64,000 nt of DNA, from NCBI RefSeq assembly GCF_004768465.1, contig NZ_SRMF01000005.1, forward strand, positions 140,671-204,670, in the 5' to 3' direction. Source of the DNA: Natronospirillum operosum. Lineage in GTDB: Bacteria > Pseudomonadota > Gammaproteobacteria > Pseudomonadales > Natronospirillaceae. Made by a program: the position numbers and the translations under genes. Positions 1 through 8,503 of this stretch are shown piece by piece (the stretch's first letter is position 1; each line of letters begins with the position of its first letter). The notes under the pieces were generated by a model that searched no databases, was not told the origin of the DNA, and saw only the letters and a list, made by a program, of their open reading frames with translations.

Positions 1-1
1 C

Positions 2-187
2 GACAAGTGGGCCATGCCCCGGTCGCGGGATGCCTTCATGCAATTCTATGCCGCAAGCGTCGTTGACAGTGTGGATCTTGTGCCACAGGACATCGGGCTG
101 AGGGAAATCGGCCATATGGGCTATTTTCGATCTCGAGCACAGAGCCTGTGGCCCGGCATAATTGCTTACTTCAAAAAGCACGGGTGA
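2..187 (+). CDS. alpha/beta hydrolase, C-terminal fragment
   Basis: An open frame enters from the left edge and ends in TGA; about 61 residues are visible. The segment has the C-terminal pattern of predicted alpha/beta hydrolases of the COG4757 type: a late His in 'GHMGYFRS', followed by 'LWPGIIAYF'. That His would be the catalytic His of a Ser-Asp-His triad; the Ser and Asp lie outside the window. The gene converges on the thiolase gene, whose stop lies 26 bases away. The family assignment rests on a short stretch, and the substrate is unknown. Confidence 0.6.
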   Translation, partial: DKWAMPRSRDAFMQFYAASVVDSVDLVPQDIGLREIGHMGYFRSRAQSLWPGIIAYFKKHG

Positions 188-213
188 GTTGAACAGGCTC
201 CGCCTGCAAGAAC

Positions 214-1410
214 TTATGCACGGCTGCTACCGACTCGCTCGGTCAACAGCGCGATACCCTGACCACCGCCGATACAGGCGGCCGCTATGCCATAGCGCGC
301 TCCGGTCTTTGCCAGCCCGCGCACCAGCGTACCGACGAGTCTTGCCCCGGTTGCACCCAGTGGATGCCCCAGTGCCAGTGCTCCGCCATGCATATTGAGC
401 CGTGCGTCCTCTATGCCGAGTTGCTGTTGTGCGTACAGTGGGACCACACTGAAGGCTTCGTTGATTTCCCACAGGTCAATGTCGGCCACGGTCAGATTGG
501 TTTGCTTCAGCAGCCGCTCCACCGCCGGCACGACCCCCTGACCCATGAGTTCCGGCTGGGTGCCCCGATCGACAGAGGCCAGAATGCGGGCCAGCGGCCT
601 GACACCGGTTTGTGCAACTGCGGTTTCGGACATCAGCATGGCCAGAGAAGCACCGCTGGTCAGTGGTGAGCTGTTGCCGGCGGTAATGGCGCCGCCCTCG
701 CTGAAGGCAGGCTTCAACTGAGCCAGTGAGGTCATGTCGGTGTCGGGTCGGATGGCCGCATCCTGATCGAAGGCGTGACCGTCGCTGACAGTCACCGGTT
801 CTATCTCGCCAGCCAGAAAACCCTGCTGCTGGGCCTGGTGCGCGCGGGCATGCGAGCGGCAGGCAAATTCATCCATCTGCGTGCGGGCGATACCGGATTT
901 TGCGGCCAGCCGCTCGGCGGTCAGGCCCATATTCAGCACCACATCCATTTCGTAAGATTTTCCGGTGTGCTCGGGCAATACGGGCACCCCGAGGGTACCC
1001 TCCTTGAACAGGGCCGGTCCCATGGGAACGCGCGTCATTTGTTCGTAGCCGCCGGCGAGAGCAATGTCGGCGGCGCCGCAGCCGATACTCATCATGCCGA
1101 AGCGCAGCGCCGCCAGACTGGAGCCGCATTGCTGATCGATCATGCGGCTGGCCGCCTGATCACCCAGGCGGCTCTGCAGCAGCGGATAGCGTCCGCCGAA
1201 GCTCCATTGCTCCTTGACCGGCAGCGCACAGCCCAGGCTCAGGTCATCCACCTGATCCGGTGCCACCCCGGTGGCGTCCAGGCTGCAGTCGATCAGGTGC
1301 GCCAGCAGACGATCAGCCGGCCAGTCGGCCAGCGCATCCACATGCGTCTTCTTCGGGTGCGCCCGGCTGAACGCAGTGCGGCGATAATGCGTCAGGTAAA
1401 CAGGTTTCAT
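214..1410 (-). CDS. thiolase family protein (acetyl-CoA C-acyltransferase)
   Basis: 398-residue thiolase, the usual length for the family. Visible catalytic features are the nucleophilic Cys in 'DQQCGSSLAAL' (about residue 95), 'NEAF' near residue 347, 'HGGALALGHPLGATGAR' carrying the catalytic His, and a second Cys in 'AACIGGGQG'. The frame stays open further upstream, but ATG at 1410 overlaps the peptidase stop as ATGA, so I use that start. It is the last gene of a five-gene operon with a CoA-transferase, so it most likely cleaves a 3-oxoacyl-CoA made in the same pathway into acetyl-CoA and a shorter acyl-CoA. Thiolysis versus condensation cannot be read from the sequence; the direction is inferred from the operon. 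Confidence 0.85.
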   Translation of the reverse strand: MKPVYLTHYRRTAFSRAHPKKTHVDALADWPADRLLAHLIDCSLDATGVAPDQVDDLSLGCALPVKEQWSFGGRYPLLQSRLGDQAASRMIDQQCGSSLAALRFGMMSIGCGAADIALAGGYEQMTRVPMGPALFKEGTLGVPVLPEHTGKSYEMDVVLNMGLTAERLAAKSGIARTQMDEFACRSHARAHQAQQQGFLAGEIEPVTVSDGHAFDQDAAIRPDTDMTSLAQLKPAFSEGGAITAGNSSPLTSGASLAMLMSETAVAQTGVRPLARILASVDRGTQPELMGQGVVPAVERLLKQTNLTVADIDLWEINEAFSVVPLYAQQQLGIEDARLNMHGGALALGHPLGATGARLVGTLVRGLAKTGARYGIAAACIGGGQGIALLTERVGSSRA

Positions 1411-2681
1411 AACGGCTCCAACTGGCCCCAGCGGCTGATGAACAGGGCATAGGCCTTCAGGGTGTGGCGGATGGATTCGATATTGACGCACTCGTCGACG
1501 CCATGAATATTCTTCGCCACCGGCCCGTAGCAGGTGCCGCCGGTTCGGTTGTAGAAATGAAAGGCGCGCAGATCGGTGGTGCAGGTGGACCAGTAAGGCT
1601 CGGGGTCCGCCCCGGTCAGACTGCGATGGCATTGCGCCAGCAGGTCGATCCCCGGATTGCCCAGATCCACCAGGTGCCCCTCCGAGCGGAAGCCGTGAAA
1701 GCGCAGACGGGGTTTCTCCTCCGCGAAGGCCGGATCCTTCTGGCAGGCCATCTCGATGCAGTCACTGACCCGCTGCATGATCTCGTTGGCTGTCATGCCG
1801 GGCGGGAACCCGATGCGCCCCTCCATTTCAGCGAAAGCCGGCACGCTGGAGGGCCAGTTGCCACCCTTGATGGTGCCGATGCTCAGGTTGAAGGGGTGGT
1901 CTACCTCCAGATAGGGGCCGGTGCGGTGCCGTTCATTCAGTTCGGACTCCAGGTCCTGCAGCCAGGGCAGCAGTCGCTGCAACTGCTCGATGGCATTGAC
2001 GCCAGTGCCGGCCGCCTGCACATGCACCGGCTTGCCGCGTATGCCGATCTTGAACCAGAGCACGCCCACCTGGCCCGAGTAGAGCGCCGGGCCGAAGGGT
2101 TCGGGAATGAGCACGAAGTCGCCGCCATATCCCTGATGCAGGCAGGCCAGGGCACCATTGCCCGAGCATTCTTCTTCCACCACGGTCTGCAGTGTCAGCG
2201 GCGAGATGATCCGGTAGCCGGCGTGGCGGATGGCATGCACGGCGTAGATCATGGCGGCGACGCCGCCCTGCATGTCACCGGCACCGCGTCCGTACAGCCA
2301 GCTATCGCTCTGCCAGGGCTGATTGGGCGGGCGCGTCCACATGTCGAAGGGGTCGGCACTGACCACATCAAGATGGCCATTGAAGACCAGGGTTTTCCCC
2401 GGTGCCCCCGGATTCAGCTGCGTGACCAGGTTGTACTTGTTCTCGTGGTCCCAGGGTACCGGGGTGTAGAGCTCGTGCTGGCTGAGCGTCTCTTTCTGCA
2501 TGCCGACCCGGGTGACGGGCAGCCCGAGGGCATTCAACTGGTCCTCTACCCGGTGCAGCACCCCCTGTTCCTGCCCCAGAATCGAGTACTCTTTCACCAT
2601 GTCTTGCAGAAATGAGAGCGCGTCCGGGAACACCGCATCCGCGCTGGCGAGCAAGGCGCTTTCATGTTCATGCAGTGTCAT
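1407..2681 (-). CDS. M20 family (ArgE/DapE-like) metallo-deacylase
   Basis: About 424 residues with the metal-binding pattern of M20 peptidases/deacylases: 'NGHLDVVSADP' (first His and Asp), 'GRGAGDMQGG' (bridging Asp), 'VVEEECSGNGAL' (general-base Glu pair) and a late 'HGVDECV' His. Family members hydrolyse N-acyl amino acids or dipeptides with a two-zinc centre in the cytoplasm. ATG at 2681 (MTLHEHES) is preferred over the in-frame start 21 bases upstream; either way the start overlaps the CoA-transferase B gene, so translation is coupled. Placed between a CoA-transferase and a thiolase, it probably removes an N-acyl group from the substrate or from the thiolysis product. The exact substrate is inferred. 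Confidence 0.8.
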   Translation of the reverse strand: MTLHEHESALLASADAVFPDALSFLQDMVKEYSILGQEQGVLHRVEDQLNALGLPVTRVGMQKETLSQHELYTPVPWDHENKYNLVTQLNPGAPGKTLVFNGHLDVVSADPFDMWTRPPNQPWQSDSWLYGRGAGDMQGGVAAMIYAVHAIRHAGYRIISPLTLQTVVEEECSGNGALACLHQGYGGDFVLIPEPFGPALYSGQVGVLWFKIGIRGKPVHVQAAGTGVNAIEQLQRLLPWLQDLESELNERHRTGPYLEVDHPFNLSIGTIKGGNWPSSVPAFAEMEGRIGFPPGMTANEIMQRVSDCIEMACQKDPAFAEEKPRLRFHGFRSEGHLVDLGNPGIDLLAQCHRSLTGADPEPYWSTCTTDLRAFHFYNRTGGTCYGPVAKNIHGVDECVNIESIRHTLKAYALFISRWGQLEPL

Positions 2682-3324
2682 GAGGGCCCTCCCCGGTGGC
2701 AAAGTTCAGTTCGGCTTCTGTCTTTTCCTGCAGTTCCGCGTCACTGATGTCGACCAGCTTTTCCCGCACCACCAGGCCATCACCGGTGACGTCGATTACG
2801 GCCAGGTCGGTAATGATGCGGCTGACACAGGCCTTGGCCGTCAGCGGCAGGCGGCAGGTATGAAGAATCTTGGGCTTGCCGTACTTGTCGGTGTGATTGG
2901 TCAGCACGACGATGCGCCGAGTTTTCTGGGCCAGTTCCATGGCGCCGCCGATACCGGGTGAAAACTTGCCCGGAATCTTCCAGTTGGCCAGGTTGCCCGC
3001 CGAGTCGACTTCAAAGGCGCCGATCATGGTCAGGTCCAGGCGTGCGCGGCGAATGATGGCGAAGGAGACAGCGCTGTCGAACAGGCTGGCGCCCTGGCCA
3101 AGCGAGACATAGGCCCCGGCGGCGTCGATCAGGAAGGGGTCCATGGCCTCCGGTGCGGCCTGTTTCCAGGCGCCGAGAATGCCGTTTTCCGAATGGATCT
3201 GAACGTCAAAATCATCCGGCAGGTAGTGCATGATCCGGGACGGCAGGCCGATACCCAGGTTGACGATGCTGCCCGGCGTGATTTCATTCACCGCCCGGCT
3301 CAGGATGCGTTCAGCGACGGACAT
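2668..3324 (-). CDS. 3-oxoacid CoA-transferase subunit B
   Basis: 218 residues, the standard size of the beta subunit of SCOT-type (family I) CoA-transferases. The catalytic Glu lies in 'HSENGILGA' (about residue 46), and 'NLGIGLPSRIM' and 'GAFEVDSAGNLANWKIPGK' are typical of subunit B. With subunit A it moves CoA from a donor such as succinyl-CoA or acetyl-CoA to a 3-oxo acid. The start MSVAERIL is chosen because it overlaps the 3' end of subunit A by 14 bases and removes an unrelated N-terminal extension. The same order A-B is seen in acetoacetate and 3-oxoadipate transferases; the acid used here is unknown. Confidence 0.9.
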   Translation of the reverse strand: MSVAERILSRAVNEITPGSIVNLGIGLPSRIMHYLPDDFDVQIHSENGILGAWKQAAPEAMDPFLIDAAGAYVSLGQGASLFDSAVSFAIIRRARLDLTMIGAFEVDSAGNLANWKIPGKFSPGIGGAMELAQKTRRIVVLTNHTDKYGKPKILHTCRLPLTAKACVSRIITDLAVIDVTGDGLVVREKLVDISDAELQEKTEAELNFATGEGPHDTA

Positions 3325-4006
3325 GATGATCGATAATCCCGTAGTCTGAGGTGAGTTGTGCCAGCGAGACCACGCTGTCGACAAAGGCCCCCGGGGTATG
3401 GATATGTTCCGGTCGGAAATGACCCGGTGCAGCCAGGCTGGGGGTTTCCACAATGACGTGATCGGCGGCCATGGCCATCAGCGGGCTGAAATTGATCGCC
3501 GAGCCCCGGTAGACCAGATTGCCCAGCCAATCGGCCTCGGCGGCATGGAGCAGGGCAAAGTCCGCGCTCAGCGCCATCTCGACCTTGTAGGTCTGGCCCT
3601 GCCAGTCCAGCAGGTCTTCAGGCCGGGTGATTTCCGAGTCCAGGCCGATATCGGTCAGGAAGCCGAAGCTGCCGGCACCGGCGGTGCGAATTTTCTCGGC
3701 AAGTATGCCCTGCGGGTGAAACTCAATGTCGAGCTGGCCCTGATTCATCAAGTCGATGGCCCGTTTGTTGAGCCCGATATGGGTGGTGATCAGTCGGCTG
3801 ACCTGGCCGTTCTCGATCAGCTTGCTGATGCCGTGGCCTGCTTCGTTGGCGTCGTTCTTGATCAGGGTCAGGCCGGTTTGTCCCTGGCGGAGCAGTTCAT
3901 GGATCAGGCTGAAGGGTGTGCCGGGGTTGCCAAACCCGCCAATCATAACCCGGGCGCCGGACGGAATGGCAGCGATGGCCTGTTCAATGGTTTGATTCTT
4001 CTTCAT
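3311..4006 (-). CDS. 3-oxoacid CoA-transferase subunit A
   Basis: 231 residues, typical of the alpha subunit of family I CoA-transferases. The early Gly-rich segment 'MIGGFGNPGTPFSLI' (about residues 21-35) is the CoA-binding signature, and 'NFSPLMAMAADHVIVE' near the C-terminus is conserved in the family. It starts at ATG 4006, three bases after the aminotransferase stop, and overlaps subunit B, so the two chains should be made in equal amounts. It acts in the cytosol as an A2B2 or similar complex. Its place after a class III aminotransferase suggests that its substrate is the keto acid made by that enzyme. Confidence 0.9.
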   Translation of the reverse strand: MKKNQTIEQAIAAIPSGARVMIGGFGNPGTPFSLIHELLRQGQTGLTLIKNDANEAGHGISKLIENGQVSRLITTHIGLNKRAIDLMNQGQLDIEFHPQGILAEKIRTAGAGSFGFLTDIGLDSEITRPEDLLDWQGQTYKVEMALSADFALLHAAEADWLGNLVYRGSAINFSPLMAMAADHVIVETPSLAAPGHFRPEHIHTPGAFVDSVVSLAQLTSDYGIIDHHVRR

Positions 4007-4009
4007 GAT

Positions 4010-5344
4010 TCAGGATCCCTCCCCGGACACCAGTTGCTCGAAGGCGTCCAGGCTCTGGTCCAGCAATGCAATGATGTCGTCGATGTCGGATGCGGTGACC
4101 GTCAGGGGCGGGGTGATCAGCACATGGTCGCCCTTGATGCCATTCAGTGAGCGGCGCGGGTAGATCAGCAGACCACGTTCCCTGGCCAGGCGGGTGAGTT
4201 TCTCGAACGCATTGAACTCGGCCGGAAAGGGCGTCTTGCTGGTCTTGTCCTGTACTAGCTCCACGCCCTGCAGCAGACCCAGGCCGCGTACATCACCGAT
4301 GCAGCTGTATTTTTCCGCCAGTTGATCCAGGTGGCTGCGCAGGTAAGTCCCCATTTCAACGGCGTTGCCGAGCAACTGCTCGGTGTCGATGACCTTGATC
4401 ACGGCCAAGCCAGTGGCACAGGCCAGCGGGTTGCCCGCATACGTATGGCCATGCATGAAGCCGCCGCTGCTATTGACGACATCAACCAGTTCCTCTCGTG
4501 CCATCATGGCGGCCACGGGGTAGTAACCGGAGCCGAGGCCCTTGGCCAGGGCCAGGATATCGGGTGCTATGCCGAAATGCTGATAGGCAAACCAGGTCCC
4601 GGTGCGACCCATGCCGGTCAGCACTTCATCCATGATCAGCAGGCACCCGTAGCGGTCACAGAGACTGCGCAGACCCTCCATGTACTCTTGGGTGACCATG
4701 CGGCCACCGGTGCTGGCGCCGCCGACCGGTTCCAGCGCAATGGCTGCAATGGTCTCCGGGCCGGCTTCCAGTATCGCGGCTTCGGTCTCTTCCAGCACGG
4801 CGGTGATGTGGGCTTCGACGCTGTCCTCTTCATGGCGGTAAAGATCAGGGGAGGGCACCTTGATGGAACCGAGAGTGATCTGTCGGTAAGGGGCTTCCAG
4901 GGGTTCGTATCCGGTCAGACCCAGGGCGCCGAGGGTGCTGCCGTGGTAGGACGGGCTCAGTGAGACAAAACGACTGCGTTCGGGCTGCCCCTGAGCCACA
5001 AAGTACTGGCAGGCCAGCTTCATGGCGCTCTCCACAGCTTCCGAACCGCTGCCGACAAAGAAGACCTTCTCCAGATCGCCCGCCGACAGGTCCACCAGTC
5101 GATTGGCCAGATCCAGCGCCACCTGACTTTCGAACTGGGTCCGATAGCTGAAGGCAACCCAGTCGAGCTGGTCGATCATGGCCTGCTTCACGGCGGGATG
5201 GTTGTGTCCGACATTGCAGGTGATGGCGCCGGAGCAGCCATCAATATAGCGGCGGCCTTCGGTATCCCAGAGATAAATGCCTTCGGCGTGACTGACCAGG
5301 GGCATATTGCCTCCGGTCAGATAGAAAAGTGCGTTGTCGGACAT
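4010..5344 (-). CDS. class III PLP-dependent aminotransferase
   Basis: 444 residues, full length for aminotransferase class III (omega- or beta-amino acid, GABA and diamine transaminases). 'MDEVLTGMGRTG' (about 238-249) holds the Asp that contacts the PLP ring nitrogen, and 'LALAKGLGSGYYP' holds the Schiff-base Lys (about K268). 'VGSGSEAVESAMKLA' near 98-112 binds the phosphate. It is the first gene of the operon, transcribed away from a LysR gene across a 151-bp AT-rich region. The downstream CoA-transferase and thiolase require a 3-oxo acid, which makes a beta-amino acid the most economical substrate; this is an inference. N6-acetyl-beta-lysine transaminase is one known enzyme of this kind. 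Confidence 0.85.
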   Translation of the reverse strand: MSDNALFYLTGGNMPLVSHAEGIYLWDTEGRRYIDGCSGAITCNVGHNHPAVKQAMIDQLDWVAFSYRTQFESQVALDLANRLVDLSAGDLEKVFFVGSGSEAVESAMKLACQYFVAQGQPERSRFVSLSPSYHGSTLGALGLTGYEPLEAPYRQITLGSIKVPSPDLYRHEEDSVEAHITAVLEETEAAILEAGPETIAAIALEPVGGASTGGRMVTQEYMEGLRSLCDRYGCLLIMDEVLTGMGRTGTWFAYQHFGIAPDILALAKGLGSGYYPVAAMMAREELVDVVNSSGGFMHGHTYAGNPLACATGLAVIKVIDTEQLLGNAVEMGTYLRSHLDQLAEKYSCIGDVRGLGLLQGVELVQDKTSKTPFPAEFNAFEKLTRLARERGLLIYPRRSLNGIKGDHVLITPPLTVTASDIDDIIALLDQSLDAFEQLVSGEGS

Positions 5345-5424
5345 GTGTGAACTGTCCTCGGTCTGAAAGATGATTTTCTGATCGTTTCAGCATTATAGGA
5401 ACAGCAAAAAAATAATTTCAACGC

Positions 5425-5442
5425 ATAATGTTTTTTCATTAT
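5425..5442. promoter_or_regulatory. perfect palindrome in the aminotransferase/lysR divergent promoter
   Basis: ATAATG-TTTTTT-CATTAT is a perfect inverted repeat in the AT-rich 151-bp region between the aminotransferase operon and the LysR gene. LysR regulators bind dyads of this sort between their own gene and a divergent target, so this is the best candidate site for the regulator at 5496. It could also form a T-rich hairpin, but it lies between two divergent starts, where a terminator is not expected. Confidence 0.45.
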
Positions 5443-5495
5443 TTGATGATATAAAGTCATATATCAGGATATGCAATGACCGGATATTCAGCATC

Positions 5496-6416
5496 ATGAG
5501 CGACATCAACCTCAACTCGTTGAAATCTCTACTCATTTTCAAGACGCTCTACGAGACGGGCACAGCCACCCGTACCGCCAGGGATCTGGGCATTACCCAG
5601 TCCGGGGTCAGTCGGTCCCTGGCGCAGTTGGAAGAAAATATCGGCATACCGCTGTTTATGCGGCACAAAAAGCGGCTGATTGCCCTGCCGGAAGCGGAAG
5701 AGCTCTATGGTGAGATTCTTGGTCTGCTGAGCAACCTGGACAACATGAAACACAGCATTGTGGCCCTGCGCGAGTTCGGTGCTTCACGATTGCGTATAGC
5801 CTCGGCCCCGGCGCTGGGTTTTGCCTATGTCCCGGCGACTATCGCGGGCATCCTGAAAGACAATCCGAAGTACAGCATCTATCTGGATATCATGCCAAGT
5901 CCGGATGTCGTGCGTGGTGTAGAGGCCGGGCATTTTGATGTGGGCTTTGTCACGCTGCCGGTGTCCAGTCACAGCCTGATCGTGGATGAATTGCTGACCA
6001 CAGAGGCCGTCTGTCTGGTCCCGCCCAATCACAGTCTGGCCAGCGCCAGGGTGATCGCAGCTGAAGATCTGAGTGGACAGCATCTGGTGATTCCCAGCCA
6101 GCCCAACCTGGCGGCGGACCAGTTGCTGCTGCACCTGTCGGAGAAAAATATCCGCATTGCAGGGAAGACTGAAGCCAATATTGCGGCGGTGTATTCACTG
6201 GTCGCCAATGGCGTGGGCATTACTCTGATCAATCCAATTACGGCCTATGATCATCGAACTGCCGGTGACAACCCGTTGATCAAGCCTTTCCGGCCTGCTT
6301 TCCATTATCGCTTTGGCCTGGTTTACAAACAGAAGTGGGCGGACAATCGCCTGGTTGGGCTGCTGAAGGAAATGATGCCGGAGTTGCCTGACCATCTGGT
6401 GGCCACACGGATGTGA
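5496..6416 (+). CDS. LysR family transcriptional regulator
   Basis: 306 residues with an N-terminal winged helix-turn-helix (about 8-66: 'LKSLLIFKTLYETGTATRTA', then 'LGITQSGVSRSLAQLEENIG'), followed by a periplasmic-binding-protein-like effector domain. Length and layout are standard for LysR. It is divergent from the amino acid/CoA operon and shares a 151-bp promoter region with it, so by the usual LysR arrangement it activates that operon when its substrate or an intermediate is present. No strong ribosome-binding site precedes the ATG. It converges on the six-gene operon that ends at 6501. The effector is unknown. Confidence 0.85.
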   Translation: MSDINLNSLKSLLIFKTLYETGTATRTARDLGITQSGVSRSLAQLEENIGIPLFMRHKKRLIALPEAEELYGEILGLLSNLDNMKHSIVALREFGASRLRIASAPALGFAYVPATIAGILKDNPKYSIYLDIMPSPDVVRGVEAGHFDVGFVTLPVSSHSLIVDELLTTEAVCLVPPNHSLASARVIAAEDLSGQHLVIPSQPNLAADQLLLHLSEKNIRIAGKTEANIAAVYSLVANGVGITLINPITAYDHRTAGDNPLIKPFRPAFHYRFGLVYKQKWADNRLVGLLKEMMPELPDHLVATRM

Positions 6417-6500
6417 GATGAGCCAGAACGCACCGGGGCAGCAGACGCGCTGGCAGACCGGCCAGGTCCCGGGACCCGGCCGGCTGCGTGATGACGGGTA

Positions 6501-7217
6501 TCAGATGGCGCCGAGTTTATCGGTGGCAGTCTTGAGACGGGTTTCAACGGTGTCGCGCTCGCGGCCCCTGGGGAAGTCGTCCAGGTAGTTCTGGGCCATC
6601 TCCTTGATGTCCTCCAGCGCACTCAGGCGCTCGGCCGCCCCTTCGGCTTTCTCGTAATTGGCCCATACACTCTCGATGCGGCCGAAGAAATCCGTGGCCT
6701 GGGCGTGACTGATCTCGTCCTGCCAGTGTTGATGCAGGTCCAGCACCTTCTGCGGTGCATTGGGCTGGCGCGCCATCATGCCGAGAGTGTATTCGGCGCT
6801 GACCGGGCTGTGATCCGTGCCGGGGCCATAGAGTTTTTCCAGAATGGCAGCCGGTTCGGACAGTGCCACGCCGTAGACCGCATTGGTGTGCCAGCCCAGA
6901 TTGACCAGAATGACCCGGTCGGTTTCGGTAGGCTGATTCAGGGTGATTTCATACTTGTCGTCGTCCAGCTTGTCGACGCTGAACTGTGCTTCGGCATTCA
7001 TGCCCAGCGTTTCCACGTGCCGTGTATCGACCCGGGTCCATTCGGCGATGAAATGCTCCGACTGCAGCAGCAGCTTGACCGGCTGCTCGATGTCCTCGAT
7101 CACCGGCAGGGTGAACAGACGCGTGGAAAAATCGAAATCCAGATGTTCCAGACCGTCGATCTGAATCAGTGGCTTGTAACCGTTGGTGGTTTTGATGAGT
7201 GCGGTTGCGTTGCTCAT
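6501..7217 (-). CDS. conserved hypothetical protein, last gene of a six-gene operon
   Basis: 238 residues from the start MSNATALIKTT. An in-frame start 24 codons upstream would add a low-complexity leader and lacks support. No signal peptide or membrane segment is seen. The N-terminal half is rich in beta-type segments ('FSTRLFTLPVIEDIEQPVKLLL', shown in part), while the C-terminal third is acidic and helical ('AEGAAERLSALEDIKEMAQ'). I do not recognise the family. It lies 68 bases after the gene at 7286 and is the last member of a co-directional run of six genes, so it probably works with them. Confidence 0.6.
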   Translation of the reverse strand: MSNATALIKTTNGYKPLIQIDGLEHLDFDFSTRLFTLPVIEDIEQPVKLLLQSEHFIAEWTRVDTRHVETLGMNAEAQFSVDKLDDDKYEITLNQPTETDRVILVNLGWHTNAVYGVALSEPAAILEKLYGPGTDHSPVSAEYTLGMMARQPNAPQKVLDLHQHWQDEISHAQATDFFGRIESVWANYEKAEGAAERLSALEDIKEMAQNYLDDFPRGRERDTVETRLKTATDKLGAI

Positions 7218-7285
7218 GGTCTCTCCTTGTGGTGTGGTCCCTGTTTGCGGGGTGGCGACACAGAGTGAGTGTCGCCGGTTTGAAT

Positions 7286-8488
7286 TCATTGTTGCGTCTG
7301 GCGCGCCAGGTGTGCCGTCCTTGCCGGGCCGAAGCGTGCGAAATGCAGCTCTGCCGGGGTCAGCGGAATCAGCGCCGGGGCAAGAGTGTCGTCGGAGTCG
7401 GTGTTTTCCAGGCCGTCTGTGGGCAGGTAGAAACCCTGCTCCCCGGACTGCACAAACAGACCGTCATTCTGCACGGCCCGAACTCTGGGCTGAGACAGCA
7501 TATTGCCGTCCGGGGTGAGTGGCCGAATCCAGGGCGTCATCTCGCCACTGGTCTCGATGCGCCGCAGGTAGCCCTCGGACCAGGCAAACCACTGCGGGAG
7601 CTCGCCGTACCGATAATTGAAATCGCACAGCAGGCCGTGCTCGGTCGCACCGTGGGTGCCGGCGGGTGCGGCCATGCCCTGACGCAGCAGCCAGGGCAGG
7701 GCTTCGCCGGTGCCTTCAAAGTCCAGGTCCCGGAGCGGGTGCACACCGACATCGCGTGCTCTCAGGAACCGCTTGCCATGCATGTCATTGGGCCAGAATA
7801 CGTGCAGGCGAATCGCGGACGGGTTCGACTGACTGCCCGTGGCCACGGGTCGATAGGGCAGGAGGCCAATGCCAATGTCGTTGCGCAGCAGCGGCGGTGT
7901 CGCCCCCAGTTGAAGGCGCGGCGGGTGGTCCAGCGGGCTGATTTCCGTGCTGAAACTCTGGCCAATCGGATTGATCGAGTGGTAGCCGTGATACCAGATC
8001 TTTTGGCCCTGTCGGCGTTCGCGACCATGGGTATACAGCATCAGGCTGAAGCCTGGTCCTTCCTGCAGGTGTCCGTTGAACAGATGACCGGGCAGGTCGA
8101 AGTTGTGAAATATTCTGCCCTCGCTGGCCTTGAGACCGCGCAACTCGGTGCGCCCGTTGCAGCGGAAGACCAGAAAGATCTTGTTGGTCAGGCTGGAAAA
8201 CTGGACGGCCCGCACGGCACTGTCGGTTTCAACCTGCATCTCGAATTCGGTGGACTGCCGCGGAATGTCCAGCCCGTGAATGCGGCCCAGTCGCTGCACC
8301 AGGATGCACTGGTCAGGGGCGGTGAAGAAATAGTGCTCCAGTGGGCCGCTTCTCGGGTCCAGCTCGAGCTGCCAGACGCTGATCGTCTCGCCTTCGTCCC
8401 CCAGCGACACAAAGTGCAGCCTGAGCCCGGTCGGGTCCACGATCAGACGATACGGCCAGTCTTCCTGTTTGAGGTCTATCTCCTGCAT
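7286..8488 (-). CDS. hypothetical protein, beta-rich, six-gene operon
   Basis: 400 residues with no signal peptide or membrane segment. The chain is a long series of short beta-like segments separated by polar turns, with many aromatic-Gly and Asp-Gly pairs ('HYFFTAPDQCILVQRLGRIHG', read in part; 'KIWYHGYHSINPIG'), which suggests a beta-propeller or beta-sandwich. No catalytic motif stands out, and I do not recognise the family. Only 15 bases separate it from the gene at 8504, so the two are co-transcribed. Confidence 0.6.
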   Translation of the reverse strand: MQEIDLKQEDWPYRLIVDPTGLRLHFVSLGDEGETISVWQLELDPRSGPLEHYFFTAPDQCILVQRLGRIHGLDIPRQSTEFEMQVETDSAVRAVQFSSLTNKIFLVFRCNGRTELRGLKASEGRIFHNFDLPGHLFNGHLQEGPGFSLMLYTHGRERRQGQKIWYHGYHSINPIGQSFSTEISPLDHPPRLQLGATPPLLRNDIGIGLLPYRPVATGSQSNPSAIRLHVFWPNDMHGKRFLRARDVGVHPLRDLDFEGTGEALPWLLRQGMAAPAGTHGATEHGLLCDFNYRYGELPQWFAWSEGYLRRIETSGEMTPWIRPLTPDGNMLSQPRVRAVQNDGLFVQSGEQGFYLPTDGLENTDSDDTLAPALIPLTPAELHFARFGPARTAHLARQTQQ

Positions 8489-8503
8489 GCCACTGCCTTG
8501 AAT

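Noticed and set aside
1411..1632. Upstream extension of the thiolase frame by 74 codons.
   Set aside because: It lies inside the M20 peptidase gene in another frame, is Arg/His-rich and unlike thiolases, and the ATGA junction supports the shorter start.
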